From Gonium pectorale (taxonomy: Eukaryota; Chlorophyta; Chlorophyceae; Chlamydomonadales; Volvocaceae): a DNA stretch of 53,791 nucleotides. A program made the translations under genes and the position numbers. The notes under the pieces are model-generated. The model made no database searches. It was not told where the DNA came from and was given only the letters and a program-made list of their open reading frames with translations. This document shows, piece by piece, positions 1 to 10,332 of this stretch (positions are counted from its first letter, which is position 1; each line of letters begins with the position of its first letter). Location of the stretch: positions 2,234,790 to 2,288,580 of the forward strand of contig LSYV01000013.1 in NCBI GenBank assembly GCA_001584585.1. Reading direction: 5' to 3'.

Positions 1-3000
1 CCGCCGGCGCCCTGCTGCCCCGAACCATTCGCCGACGCGTCCTCGCGCGGCCGCTTGGCGTTCGGCTCCGAAACCGCCGTCTCGGCCCCAGCCGCGGTGG
101 CGTTGCCGCCATCGGCCGCCGCCGCTGGTGCCGCCGCACCGGCGTCTGGGTTGGGCCCGCTCGCCTCCGCCATCGTAGCGTCAGCGCCCGCATCAGCGCC
201 GGCGCACTTGTCGGCGCCCGCGGTGGCAGGGGCCGCGACGCTTGCCGCATTTCCGCCCGCCGCCGCTGCATCGCCCCGCGCCGCCGCAGCCGCAGCCGCA
301 GCCTCTGCCGCGTCGGCCCCCTTCTCCTCCTCCTCCTCCTCCCGCTTGCGCTTCGCGGCCGCGCGGGCTGTTTGTGGGATCAGGCGGGTTGAGCGGGGGG
401 ACGTACGGCAGTTACACGCTTACAACCCACAGACAGCCTTGCACTCGCTACAAAGCAGTACGCCTTCTCCTCACTACCGCCTCGTCGATCCTGCACGACA
501 GAAGTGGAGTGCACTGTATGGCACCTTACGAGGTGTAAAATCCACATTTGCCGCTCTGGCGGACGGCAACGCCCTGCTGCCGCACCTGGTTTGAACTGCA
601 CGTTAGGCCCGCCCGGCTGGTAGATCTGGCGCCGCGTGTAGTTGTGGAAGGCGTGGTAGCCCTGGCGGGGTGTTCGGTTGGGCAGGGTTGGTTGGCGTCC
701 GCGTCGGCCAGAGACCAGGTGGCATACATCGTCAACCAGCGATCATGCCCACAGCGTTCGCCAGCAGCTACCGGCCGCCAAGGACTCTTCGCCGTCCCAT
801 CTGCCATCTCCGCCCACTCAAGGGTCCCTTCCGGACCGCGTGCGTCCGGGCGTCTGCTTGCCCGCCCGCCCGCCCACCTCGAAGCACTTGAGGGCGTCGC
901 GGAATGTCGCCAGCCGCGCCGCGTCCTCCTCGCTTCCATCGCCCTTGAGCTCTGGGTGCGGCAAGTTTGCACACGGCCCTCGTTGCCAGTCGGGCATGCG
1001 GTAAGCCTGGGCTGGGCTGGGCTGGAATTTAGTGGACGCGCGCTGTGTAGGAGGCGGTGAAACCCACAGTCAGCGCTGCTGGGGCCCACTGTCCTACCCC
1101 ACCGCCACGCGGCGACGTTGCAGTCAGTCAAACGCCTGGAGTAAAACTCCGTCCAACCGTCCAACGGCTCAACTGCCTCACCGACTAACCGCCCAGCCGA
1201 CTCACCGAGCATGCTGGCGGGCAGGTAGTACTGGTATACACGCCCCTCGCACATGTGCCGCGCGCTGAACTTCTTGTTGGTCTGTATGAATGGTGTGTGA
1301 GGCACATGAACGATATGGCACATTGTTACCGATAAATGGGCGGGCCGCGAGGAGAGTGGAGCCAAGCGTGAGGCGCGTTTGCGCCCCCCACCCCCGGTGC
1401 GCGCGCCCGCACCCGCTTCAGTAAGCAGCCCCCGCGCGCCGACCTTTTGGACGCAGAACACATCCCGAGCTCCTTTGGAGTGACATGACCAGTATGGGTA
1501 GCCGTGAGTTAGGTCGTGGTCCCACCCACACAAAGGCAGCCGCCGCGCGCCGACCTTTTGGACGCAGAACACGCGGATCTGCGGCGGCAGGTGCTCGTTG
1601 ATCAGGTCCGCAATGGCGAGGCCCTCGGGGTCGCCCCCCGGCCCGGTCACGTAGCGCGCGTCGTCCACGTGCATCCGCAGACCCATCACCTGCGGGAGCG
1701 GGGCCGGCCGGGGGGCAGAGCCGCGAGGTCAGGCAGCATCCCAAGGGTTCCCAACTGGTGGGAAGGCGCACCCCTTCTCAAGCGATGCTTGGTTCGCGAA
1801 AGGGGGGGCTGGCGGGATGAAGGTAACCATGGCCGCCTGTTGCCCCAGGAGTCGCTCCCAAAAGCGGCCGGCTACAGCCGCCTGCCCCACCCTCGCCCCG
1901 GTCCCCTACCGTGCCGAGCGAGTGCACCCCCTTGTCGGTGCGGCTGGCGCGCGTCCAGCGGATCTTGCTGAACGACCCAAAGTTGGCCTCCGTGATGCAG
2001 CCGGCCGCGAACAGCGCCTTCTCCAGCACCTGCGGCAAGTAGGGGAGCGGGCGTCGCTGGGGTTGGGGGGGAGGGCGGAGGCAAGCTCATGCCCAGGAGC
2101 CTCCTCTTCCAAGCCGGCGTGAGCGCGAGAAGCGCATGCAATCGCCAGGTGCCGCGCTGAAGGGGGTCTTCTCCGGAATGTGAGAGGGCGGGGTGCCAAG
2201 ACTGCCAACCTGTTTGGATGCACGATGCGGCGAGGGCCACCGTCGGCATCGGGCAGCACCAAGGGCGGGTTCGTGGGAGTGCGCTGTAGTCAGTAAGGGG
2301 CTTGCGCCGGAAGGCAACGAGAGGGCGGGGCGGGCGCAGGATGGGCAGCGTGAGGGCTGGCGCCCAGGCGCTGCCCAGCCGGCTCCGCCCCGAGGCGGTT
2401 CGTCCGTCCGCCCCGCTCTCTCGCTGCCTTCCGGCGCAATCCCCTTACGGCCTCCAGGCCAAGCATCGACGCGGCGAGGTCCACATACCGCCCTACCCTG
2501 CTTGGACCAGGCCCGACATCCAGGCCTCCGGCAGGCAGGGTCACCGGCAGGTACCACACACACGGCAAGAGAGCGAGGGGGGCCGCACCTGCTCAATCGT
2601 GACATTGTCACCAAGCGTCCGGTTAATGGAGGAGCCTGGGGGGGGGATGGGCAGAGAACCAGGAGGGGAGAACGTACGACGTTGAGTGGCGCAGCGCCGG
2701 TGTACAGATGGCCGACCGGGCCTGCGCGTCCGCCGGCAGCGCTAGCCAGCCGGCAGCAGGATTACAAGGGTACAGGAGGCCTTGACGTCTGCCATGTGCC
2801 CTCCCGCCCCTGGCCAAACTCGTATGTCGCCACTCCACCTCCGATCAACCCGGTACCGTCAAGCCCCTCCACCCGCCCCGACATGCCGGGGTCCCCCATG
2901 TGCGCACCTTTGAACCCCGTGCCCACGTATCCCGTGTGCAGCGCGACGCTGCGCTTTGGGCGGTCCTTCGGCCGCTTTCCTGCGCCGCAAGCTACGCCGT

Positions 3001-3127
3001 CATCCCCGGCGGCTTGTGCAGTGCTGGTAGCCCCCTTCGCGTCGGCTGTGAGCTCAGCGACATCGTCACTTGCCGGCGGGGGCACCTGCGGCTCTGGCTG
3101 GTCGACTTTCGGGGTTTGGTCCCCCAT
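1..3127 (-). CDS. PUS1: Pus1/TruA-type tRNA pseudouridine synthase (3' end outside window)
   Basis: Converts uridine to pseudouridine in tRNA, probably nuclear or organellar. Exons, all phase-consistent: 3127-2908, 2635-2589, 2029-1910, 1689-1555, 1281-1206, 951-878, 661-586, 367-<1. Joining exons 1 and 2 restores the family strand GYVGTGFKG; exon 3 carries RASRTDKGVH, whose Asp (about residue 121) is the catalytic residue known for TruA enzymes; exon 4 has LINEHLPPQIRVF; exon 5 has KKFSARHMCEGRVYQYYLP; exon 7 has GYHAFHNYTRRQ, matching the eukaryotic Pus1 HNFHNFT motif. The last exon is a low-complexity Ala/Glu-rich insert starting with a KRKR-EEEEEE stretch, possibly a nuclear signal, that runs off the edge before the C-terminal half of the fold. 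I start at the ATG at 3127; upstream in-frame sequence has no ATG. Intron 4 holds a second copy of the exon-4 end. About 370 residues are visible. Confidence 0.9.
1425..1572 (-). repeat. duplicated exon-4 end plus 5' splice site in the PUS1 gene
   Basis: Positions 1543-1572 (exon 4 end and donor) and 1432-1461 (inside intron 4) are an identical 30-bp direct repeat; similarity extends to about 37 bp (1536-1572 and 1425-1461) with one mismatch. The offset is 111 nt. Both copies carry the same AAAAG/GTCGGC donor and the reading frame stays open between them. Confidence 0.9.
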
Positions 3128-3479
3128 GCTTGCCACGTCCTTCCCCCGAATACGCCTAGAGCCGATACTACACAACGCTCTGATCGTAAGTGACTAAATT
3201 CTCCAAAGCCTCAACATCCCTCCGCCGTACATACCGTTTCTCGTTGCGTGAAAAAGTGCGATATGCTTAGGCTCAGGCTCAGAACTGCCATGGCCGCTCT
3301 GAACCTCACTAATGAGGAGCTATACTAATGTATCATATGCGTGACTTAACTTACTCGTCGACAAATGCCTTGCTTTGCTTTTATTGACGGACTATTAGTA
3401 CTTACCCTTAGCTCGCAAGACCCCCGTGCATAATTTGAGTAGGGAAGGGTTCGCGAGGCTCCTTACGGGACGAGGCAGG
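3128..3479. promoter_or_regulatory. divergent intergenic region, probable shared promoter
   Basis: About 350 bp separate the start codons of the divergent PUS1 (minus) and 696-residue protein (plus) genes. The stretch is clearly more AT-rich than its flanks and must hold both 5' UTRs and promoters if the models are right. I see no clear TATA box. Confidence 0.5.
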
Positions 3480-6400
3480 ATGCAGCAGCCTCCTCTGGTG
3501 AGCTGTACACTATGTTACGTTGAAAAATTGAAGGAATATTCAAACGCGCCGGCGAAGGTTTGGGTGACGAGGCGGACCGACTAAGAGTCACCCCTGTGAT
3601 GTTGGTGGAAACTCACAGGTTCTTCACAGGGCCCTGAACACGCACCTCTTCAAGAAGGTGAGAGGGGCTAGATCGTTCGGTCGTTTGTCCGTGTCGCTCG
3701 TGCGCTCTCAAATGGGCACGCAGCTTGAATTGGGGCCATGGCCGAGATGCGCCGTCCCCTTCAGCACTCGGAAGCTGAACCCGACTTTAACATTGTTGTA
3801 CCCTGTGTTGGGGCGTATCCTCTACAGGACGTCGTGGAGCTCGGCGGGGTTCGCGACAGGAACCCCGCCAGCATCCTGGGCAAGGCGCAGGACTCTTTGT
3901 ACTGCGCCAAAAATGGCTTTCGGCGCATGTTGGCCGCGTCTTCGACGGACGATCCAGGTGCGCGCTCCTCTCGCCACTCCTCTCGCCCCGGCGCCGGGTC
4001 GTGACGCTGTCACGCGGCCCCCAACCCTGCTTTCGTCTCTGCAACCCACACAGCCGGCCCAAACCCCAGCCCTCCCAAACACACGTCCGGCATCCTAGCC
4101 TCCACACCCGGGCGCGCGCACGCCACACCCTGGCCGCACCCAGCCTGCGCACTCCAATCCCACCGGGGCGACCCCGCAGATGCGCCCGACGAGCCCGAAA
4201 CCGTGGACCTGGTGGAGCCCGTGCCCGGTCCAGCGCCAGATGAGGCCTTTGCCTCGCACCCGCGCGGCGTCAGCCGGGCCGGTAAGGCCCGCCGCTCCAG
4301 CATGACCACCTTCACAATTGACCTGGGCGGGGCCCCGGGCGGCTCGGTGGAGCGCGAGGTGCGCCGACTGGCGGGCCTGCCGACCACCGGCGCCGCTTTC
4401 GCGCGGGCCAGCGCGGACCCGAGCGGGGCGGGCGCGGGGGCGGGGGCGGCGGCGGCGGCGGGTCACCCGGGCGCGTCCTTCGACGACGTGATGGAGCTGA
4501 CGATTGACCACCGCAGGCTCGTCAGCGGCGGCGGCGGGTTACCCGGCGCGAGTGGCGCCGCCGGCGCCGCTGCCTACAGCGAAGTTGACGACGAAGACGG
4601 CGACGATGACGCAAGCTATGCCTTCCAAGGCGGCAGCAGCAGCGGCCTGGCCGGCGGTGGTATGGTCAGTCGACCCACCGCCGGGCCGCGGCAGGGCTTT
4701 GGGTTCAGCTCGGGGACCAATGTTGCGTTTGACAGCGGCGGTGGCGCCACCGCCGCCAGCCGCGCGGCCCGGCGGCGGAGCAGCACCTGCAACGACATCG
4801 TGGTCGCGATTGGCGGTGGCAGCCCCCACAGCAACGGCGGCGGCTCACTCGGCGGCGGCTCACTTGGCGGCGGCGCCGGCAGCGGCGCGCACGCGCGGGA
4901 GTCTTTGGAGCTGGTGGATTTGCGGAGCGGCGGGGGCTCCGCCGCGTCGCTGCCCGACGTTGGGCCGCCGCGCCCGGGCACCAGCGTGCGGGGCGGCGGC
5001 GGCTCCTCGCCCTTCGTCGCCCCCGTCGGGCACGTTGGCGCCGTCAGCACCGGACAGCTGGGCTTCATGCGAGATCGCAAGGGCAGCGTCGGCGCGGGCG
5101 GCGGGGGCGGAGGCGCAGGCGGCACCTGGGGCGCGCAGCGCGGCGGCACGCAGGAGGGCTACGGCTCGCCGCCGGCGCACGCGCACAGCATCCCGTCGGG
5201 CGGCTCCGACACCCTGCTCAAGCTGCCGACGCTGGGCAACCCCAGCCGCGCCGCCTCCGCTGCGCAGCTCCTGGGTGCGTCGCGTCCCGGCGTGCTCGTC
5301 CGCCCGGCAGCTCGGTTGCCGGGGAGCGGCGCTCGGGTGGCGGGAAAGGGACGGGGGCGGAAGGGGGGATGCAGGGCAGGGGGCAGGGGGGCCATGGGAA
5401 GCTAAGGCAGGAGAGTCCGGGCGGCGGCCATGGCGCGGCTGTCCTTTCGCTTAGGAGCAGCACACAAGCTGCGACAAAGGAGGCTGCGAAGGCGGGTAGT
5501 CTGGTGGTGGCGCCGGTTATTGCCGTTGGTGTTGGGGTGGGGCCGGTTATTGCCGTTGGTGTTGGGGTGGGGCCGGTTATTGCCGTTGGTGTTGGGGTGG
5601 GGCCGGTTATTGCCGTTGGTGTTGGGGTGGGGCCGGTTATTGCCGTTGGTGTTGGGGTGGGGCCGGTTATTGCCGTTGCACACGCAAACCAGCCGTTGGG
5701 GTGGGGCCGTGCACACGCAAACCAGCCGTTGGGTGGGCCGTGCACACGCAAACCAGCCGTTGGGGTGGGGCCGTGCACACGCAAACCAGCCGTTGGGGTG
5801 GGGCCGTGCACACGCAAACCAGCCGAGCCGCCGTGACGGGCGTTGGGCGAGCTGCAGTGGCGACGGGTGCCGCCCCTGGCCGACGGGCATGCACACCCGC
5901 CCACCCCCTTCTTGGATTGAGGCGTTGCCGCAGCGAGGCCACCGTCCTGCACCTCGACAACATGCCCCCGCAGCCCGGCGCCCCACAATCTTGTCACCCT
6001 CTTGCGGCCCGCATCCCATCTTGTCCATCCATCAACTGCCAAGCCAGAAGACTCGCACACTTGTCTGCTGTCGCTGCTCTCCTTACGCGCTTCCGCCTCG
6101 GCGTTTGCTGACCTTCCACACTTCCCCATACCTCCCCGACGCCCTCCCTGGCGCGTTGCGCGGCCGCCCACCGCACCACAGCCCCCTCTGCCGCGTCGTC
6201 CGGAGCCCTCGTGGTCCCCGACTCCCGCCCCGCCTCGCGGCCGGCTTCCAGCCGCATGCTGCTGCCAAGGAACCAAGGATCCAGCGCCGATGCCGTCCCC
6301 GCCGGCGCCGCCGCCGGCGCGCCACCCATGCCCATGCGCGTGAGTTTGCCTGGCGGGGCCGCCGGCGGCCCGCGGCTGAGCATGGCGGACGGCGGCATGG

Positions 6401-8117
6401 ACGGGACGTACGGCGGCGGCGGGCGCTGGTTCCAGCAGGATGTTGAGGACGTGGAGGCTGTGATGGCGGAGGGCGACGAGGCGATGCTCCGCAGGATTAT
6501 GACGACGGGCGCGCTGCCGAGGTGGGAAACTGGTGATTGGGGTGGGCAGTTGAACGATGTCGGCGATGGGCATCTGCCGTTCCTTAGCAGCAGCAGCAGC
6601 AGCAACATCAGATGAGAAGGAAACCCAGCACACCGAAGAGCAAGGCGAGGCCCTCTGAGCTGCCAGCTGCCACCCCCATTGGGCCTGTCACCCGACTTGC
6701 ACGGACTGACAATGCCGTGTTGTCGTACCACACTATACGGCAAGGCACCCCCCTCCTGACAACGCACACCCTGAAAACCGGACGCCCTGCGCACCCGGTC
6801 CCGCACAGCGCCCCGGAGGATGAGTACGGCGAGCCGTTTCAGCTGCCGCGTCTGACCGACATCCTGCCGGACAAGGCGGCTGCCACACTGGGCGAGCTGC
6901 GCAAGTTCCAGGTGGGGCGGTTTGGTGCCGGACTGGTGGGCGCGGTGCCGTTCGGCAGTGTGCCGCGTCAATATGGGCATAGTCCTCCGGGTTTATCTGA
7001 ACGAGCGCTTGTGTTGACGGGTTGTGCTGGGAGGGGAGTGGGTCTTCGCCGGCTGAGCTGCGCGAGTCCCCGGAGGGTGGGCGCAAATGTAAGGCTGGGG
7101 CGGGGGGCGGGGCAAGCTGTGTGTGATGAGCGGTGCGTGCGGTCCGTTGCATCCATTCGTGACGGCGCGACAGACGCGCGCCGCGTGTCGGGAAATGCAC
7201 GGGATGAGTCGCCGCCCGTCACCAGTACGACATGCATCTCTTGTCGTACCGCCGTACTCACGGGCCCGCCGCATCTACTCCGCCCTTGCCGCCTGTGCGT
7301 CGCAGGCCCACTTTGACGACCACATGAGCAAGGAGCGGCAGGCGATCGCGCAAGGCCGCGTCCGTCGGTCGAGTGCGCTGGAGGACGCGGTGGGGAACCA
7401 GCAGCCGCGATGGGTCATGACATACCACCAGGAGTCGCAGGTGGGCTATGGGGTAGCTGCCGTGCCTCTGCTGGGCCTGGGAGGCCGCGAAAGGGCCTGG
7501 GAGGCCGCGAAAGGGCCTGGGAGGCCGCGAAAGGGCCTGGGAGGCCGCGAAAGGGCCTGGGAGGCCGCGAAAGGGCCTGGGAGGCCGCGAAAGGGCCTGG
7601 GAGGCCGCGAAAGGGGCTGGGAGGCCGCGAAAGGGCCTGGCCAGGTGCCATGGACGTCTCTGGCCGGCGACGGGGATGGGCCGCGGCCTGTGAATTCGTG
7701 CCTCGCTTCCCCCCACATGGGCGACGCGACCTGTTGCGGCAACTTAGCCATCCTGCCAGCGTGCCAAGCGTGCCTTCGGACGGAAGGAGCCTCCCTCCCC
7801 CGGTCATGTCTTCACTCCCGCGCCTCCCCCCCCCCCCCCACACACACACACACCGCCCCCGCCGCCCCCGCACACACCGCCCCCACTCCGCCCCCCCCCC
7901 TCACACACACACACACACACACACACCGCCCCCGCCGCCGCGCCCACAGTCTGTGCACTCCAAGATAGTGGACCCCACCCGCCGCTCCGAGCTGGACAAG
8001 ATGCACCTGGCGCGCCTCATGCGCGATAAGGACGCCGCGCGGCAGCCCGCGGGCGCGGCGGCCGCGGTGTCGCCCGTCGTGGCGCGCGCGCGCCGCCTCT
8101 CCACCGTCGCGATGTGA
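3480..8117 (+). CDS. uncharacterised 696-residue protein with basophilic kinase sites
   Basis: Function not recognised. Eight exons join in consistent phase: 3480-3497, 3619-3657, 3765-3957, 4180-5274, 6182-6521, 6809-6911, 7306-7440, 7950-8117. The N-terminal 85 residues are ordered in composition (it begins MQQPPLVLHRALNTHLFKK and continues with a cysteine-containing segment ending STDDP). Exon 4 is a long Gly/Ser/Ala-rich linker, probably disordered. The C-terminal exons regain charged, helix-like composition (FQAHFDDHMSKERQ; SELDKMHLARLMRDKDAAR). Basic-Ser motifs recur at KARRSSM, ARRRSSTC, RKGSVG, RVRRSSAL and, at the extreme C terminus, RARRLSTVAM, fitting PKA/PKG-type phosphorylation. 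No signal peptide or membrane span is evident. Introns 4 and 7 hold minisatellites. The tiny first exon (MQQPPL) is the least certain part. Confidence 0.7.
5515..5826. repeat. compound minisatellite (30-bp then about 34-bp units) in intron 4
   Basis: Five perfect head-to-tail copies of a 30-bp unit beginning TGCCGTTGGTGTTGGGG occupy 5521-5670. They are followed by about five copies of a related unit that shares GCCGTTGGGGTGGGGCC but adds GTGCACACGCAAACCAG, to about 5826. The array lies in an intron of the 696-residue protein gene and is open in several frames, so it yields spurious Val-Gly repeat ORFs. Confidence 0.9.
7481..7640. repeat. 20-bp minisatellite, 8 copies, in intron 7
   Basis: Eight tandem copies of GAGGCCGCGAAAGGGCCTGG lie in 7481-7640; seven are identical and one (7601-7620) has a C-to-G change. 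The array starts 40 bp after the intron 7 donor at 7441. There are no spacers, so it is not CRISPR-like. Confidence 0.95.
7825..7926. repeat. C-run and CA microsatellite before the last acceptor
   Basis: Poly-C runs alternate with (CA)n tracts up to the acceptor of the last exon (7950). The strand is almost pure pyrimidine plus A and forms an extreme 3' splice-site tract. Confidence 0.9.
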
Positions 8118-9396
8118 GGGCTGCTGGACTGCAGGCTGCCCAGAGCCGGGCCCGGCCCGCGCGCGGCATCATTCGGCGCAGCGCAGCGCAGGCCGCTAGG
8201 TGCATTGGCCGCCCTGGCGCCCTGGGCCACCCTGCGCAGGGCGCCGCAGGGCGGCCCAGGGCAGCCGGCGGCCTGGTGCCGGCGGGCAGCGCGCTGGGCA
8301 GGGCAGGACAGGGACCCTGTCGGCTGCGTCGCCGAAGGCTGAAGGACGGGCCCTCCCCCACACCGGCTGTGCGGGGCGATGCCTGCCGGGGCCCGTCGCG
8401 AGCCGTAACTACACGGCGCACGCACGGACCCAGCAACGAATGTGTGATTGCGACGTACTGCGGCTGACGCCCATGGCGTTGTACCGGGGCGCGCCAGCTG
8501 CGCACTGAGTGAGGCTTGTCGGCACTAATGCACACACACGCGTCAAAGATATGCTTGAAGACGCCGTGACGCATATTGAGATACACACACACACCAGAGG
8601 ATCGATCGTGTTACGATGTGTGGGCGCGCATGGAGGCTGGGTGCAGGGGCGCGGCCGCTGTGCCCGAGGGACAACGCGCGCACGTGGGGCGGTGGTGGCC
8701 AAAGGGCGGCTGCGGTCTTTTGGTGTACCGGTGTAGCGCGCTGGCGCGCCACGCCGTGGACCAGCGGTCGGCCAGGATGCGCGGTGGAAACGTTTGGAGC
8801 GGAGCGCGGCGCGGCTGCTGTACGGATCCGTGTGCTCACCGGATCCAACGTGCTGTCGTTGTCGTGCAGGGACAAGCAAACGGGCATAAACCCACACATG
8901 GCGCCGTGTCCGCGCCGCATGCCTCGCTGCCGCGGATGCGCGCATCGGAGTGCCATGGACGCAGCTGCGGCAACGGCGTTCTGGGGGCACTCCTCTTGCG
9001 GAGCGCGCGGCGGGGCTAGGTGTGGAATGAATGGTGGGATGTGGGTGTGGAAGACGGTCAACGCAGGGAAGACGGTCAACGCACGCGGCCGTTGCACCTG
9101 TTGGAAGTGGGACGCCGCGCATCGAGCGTGCAAGCGTTTGTTGCTGTCTCCCGCGGATGGACGGCAACGGAGACGTTCCCTCGTTGCCCTCGCTGGGGCG
9201 GGGGCGGGAAAGGCTTTGACGCGGCCCCCTGGCGGGCGCTTCGCGCCAGCGCCCTACGCATATCACGCGTTTGGGGGCTTTGGGGTGCCGCTGACAATGA
9301 CGAGTGCTGTCGCTGGGGCGTCGGGATGCTACGTTAGCGTTCCGCCCAACGCCACCACCCATTCCTCCGTACACGTACACTTGGCCTGTCGCGGTC
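8118..9396. other. intergenic, no supported gene
   Basis: This is downstream sequence of the 696-residue protein gene. Long open frames exist on both strands (for example minus 9608-8409) but have no recognisable motifs and an Arg/Pro/Ala composition typical of GC-rich noncoding DNA. I found no TGTAA signal close to the stop codon. Confidence 0.5.
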
Positions 9397-10332
9397 ATGC
9401 CCGAGCGGCAGTCGTTAACCCCTGGTATTGATACGACCCTGCGTGCGCTGGTCAGCCTTCCCGAGCTGCTGGAAATGCTTTGCGCAGCCGCGCAGCCGCT
9501 TATTATTGGGCATCCACGGTTCGCGCCTGCTTTGTCGCGTCTGTGATGGACCGTTTGGACAGTCTGTGCGGCGGGGCCGCACATGGCGAGTGCAGGTACG
9601 GTGCACAACCGTCGTACGCCGTGCAGTCCTGCGCCGAGAGTGGGGTAGCTGCGCCTGGACTTTAGGGTGCGCCGTTGATTATTCTTATATATTATTATTT
9701 ACCGCTAACGCTTGCGCTGGGAATGCGTGTTTAACAGCAGTGGTCTCGCCGGTATCGCCGCCGGCTGCGCGTGCCGCATTCCGGGCGCTGCGCTCGATGT
9801 CGGTAGGGCGACCGCGCGTCCTCCCTTCTGTCGATTTGCTTCACGCGTGCGCGGAGTACGGCCGTGTGCGGAGCATTATTCTGTACGGTATGTACGGCCG
9901 AAGGCGGCGGTTGGACTGCGGCGTGCGGCTGGACCGCCTGCAACCAGATAGGACTCATGGACCTCTTGCCCGACCACTGGCATCACGTTGTCAGGTGGTG
10001 CAAGGTGGTGGGCAAGGAAGCAGAAGCGGTGCAGTTGGGCGTCGAGACCCGCTTTCGGGGGCTCGGACTCTTCCCCAAGACTGGCGCGCCGGTGGGTGGC
10101 GCACTACGCAGCCGCGCCGCGTCCTTGGGTGCATTTGGACTTTGTTTTTTCAAGGCGTGCGCCCATGCCTAAACTTTGTATATTGCTGAGATGCTGCCAT
10201 TGTACTTGTGTTCTGGCTTCTTCGGTGTAGCCTGTCAACGAGCATTTGCTTGGCCGTTATGCGTGCGGGGCGGCCGGTCGGGTTGAAATCCGTTTTTGGT
10301 ATGACGCCACAGCTTTGGACCGCCTTCCGTGA
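9397..10332 (+). CDS. possible small spliced gene, unknown function (5' end uncertain)
   Basis: Three exons join in matching phase: 9741-9887, 9952-10091 and 10231-10332 (stop TGA). The spliced product reads through SVDLLHACAEYGRVRSIILY, then GLMDLLPDHWHHVVRWCKVV, and ends WYDATALDRLP. Donors (G/GTATGT, G/GTGGGT) and acceptors are acceptable. A plausible upstream exon begins at the ATG at 9397 (MPERQSLTPGIDTT, LPELLEMLCAAAQ), but its donor near 9539 is weak. No family is recognised. It could instead be a decayed transposon or gene fragment; coding-like sequence in another frame follows at 10390-10600. Confidence 0.3.

Noticed and set aside
526..1689. A single 387-codon minus-strand ORF
   Set aside because: Only its first 45 codons and later scattered segments are conserved; the rest is intron 4 onward of PUS1, kept open by the duplicated exon end and GC bias.
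3289..3326. Short ORF MAALNLTNEELY as a possible first exon of the plus-strand gene
   Set aside because: No GT donor precedes its stop; the ATG at 3480 has a clean GTGAGC donor in the right phase.
5218..6633. 471-codon minus-strand ORF
   Set aside because: It is antisense to the Gly-rich exon 4, the minisatellite and exon 5 of the 696-residue protein gene; it has no motifs and reads through the tandem repeats.
7481..7640. Possible CRISPR-like array
   Set aside because: Units are contiguous 20-bp copies with no spacers, inside a nuclear intron.
8409..9608. 399-codon minus-strand ORF
   Set aside because: Arg/Pro/Ser composition, no recognisable motif; typical long open frame of GC-rich noncoding DNA.
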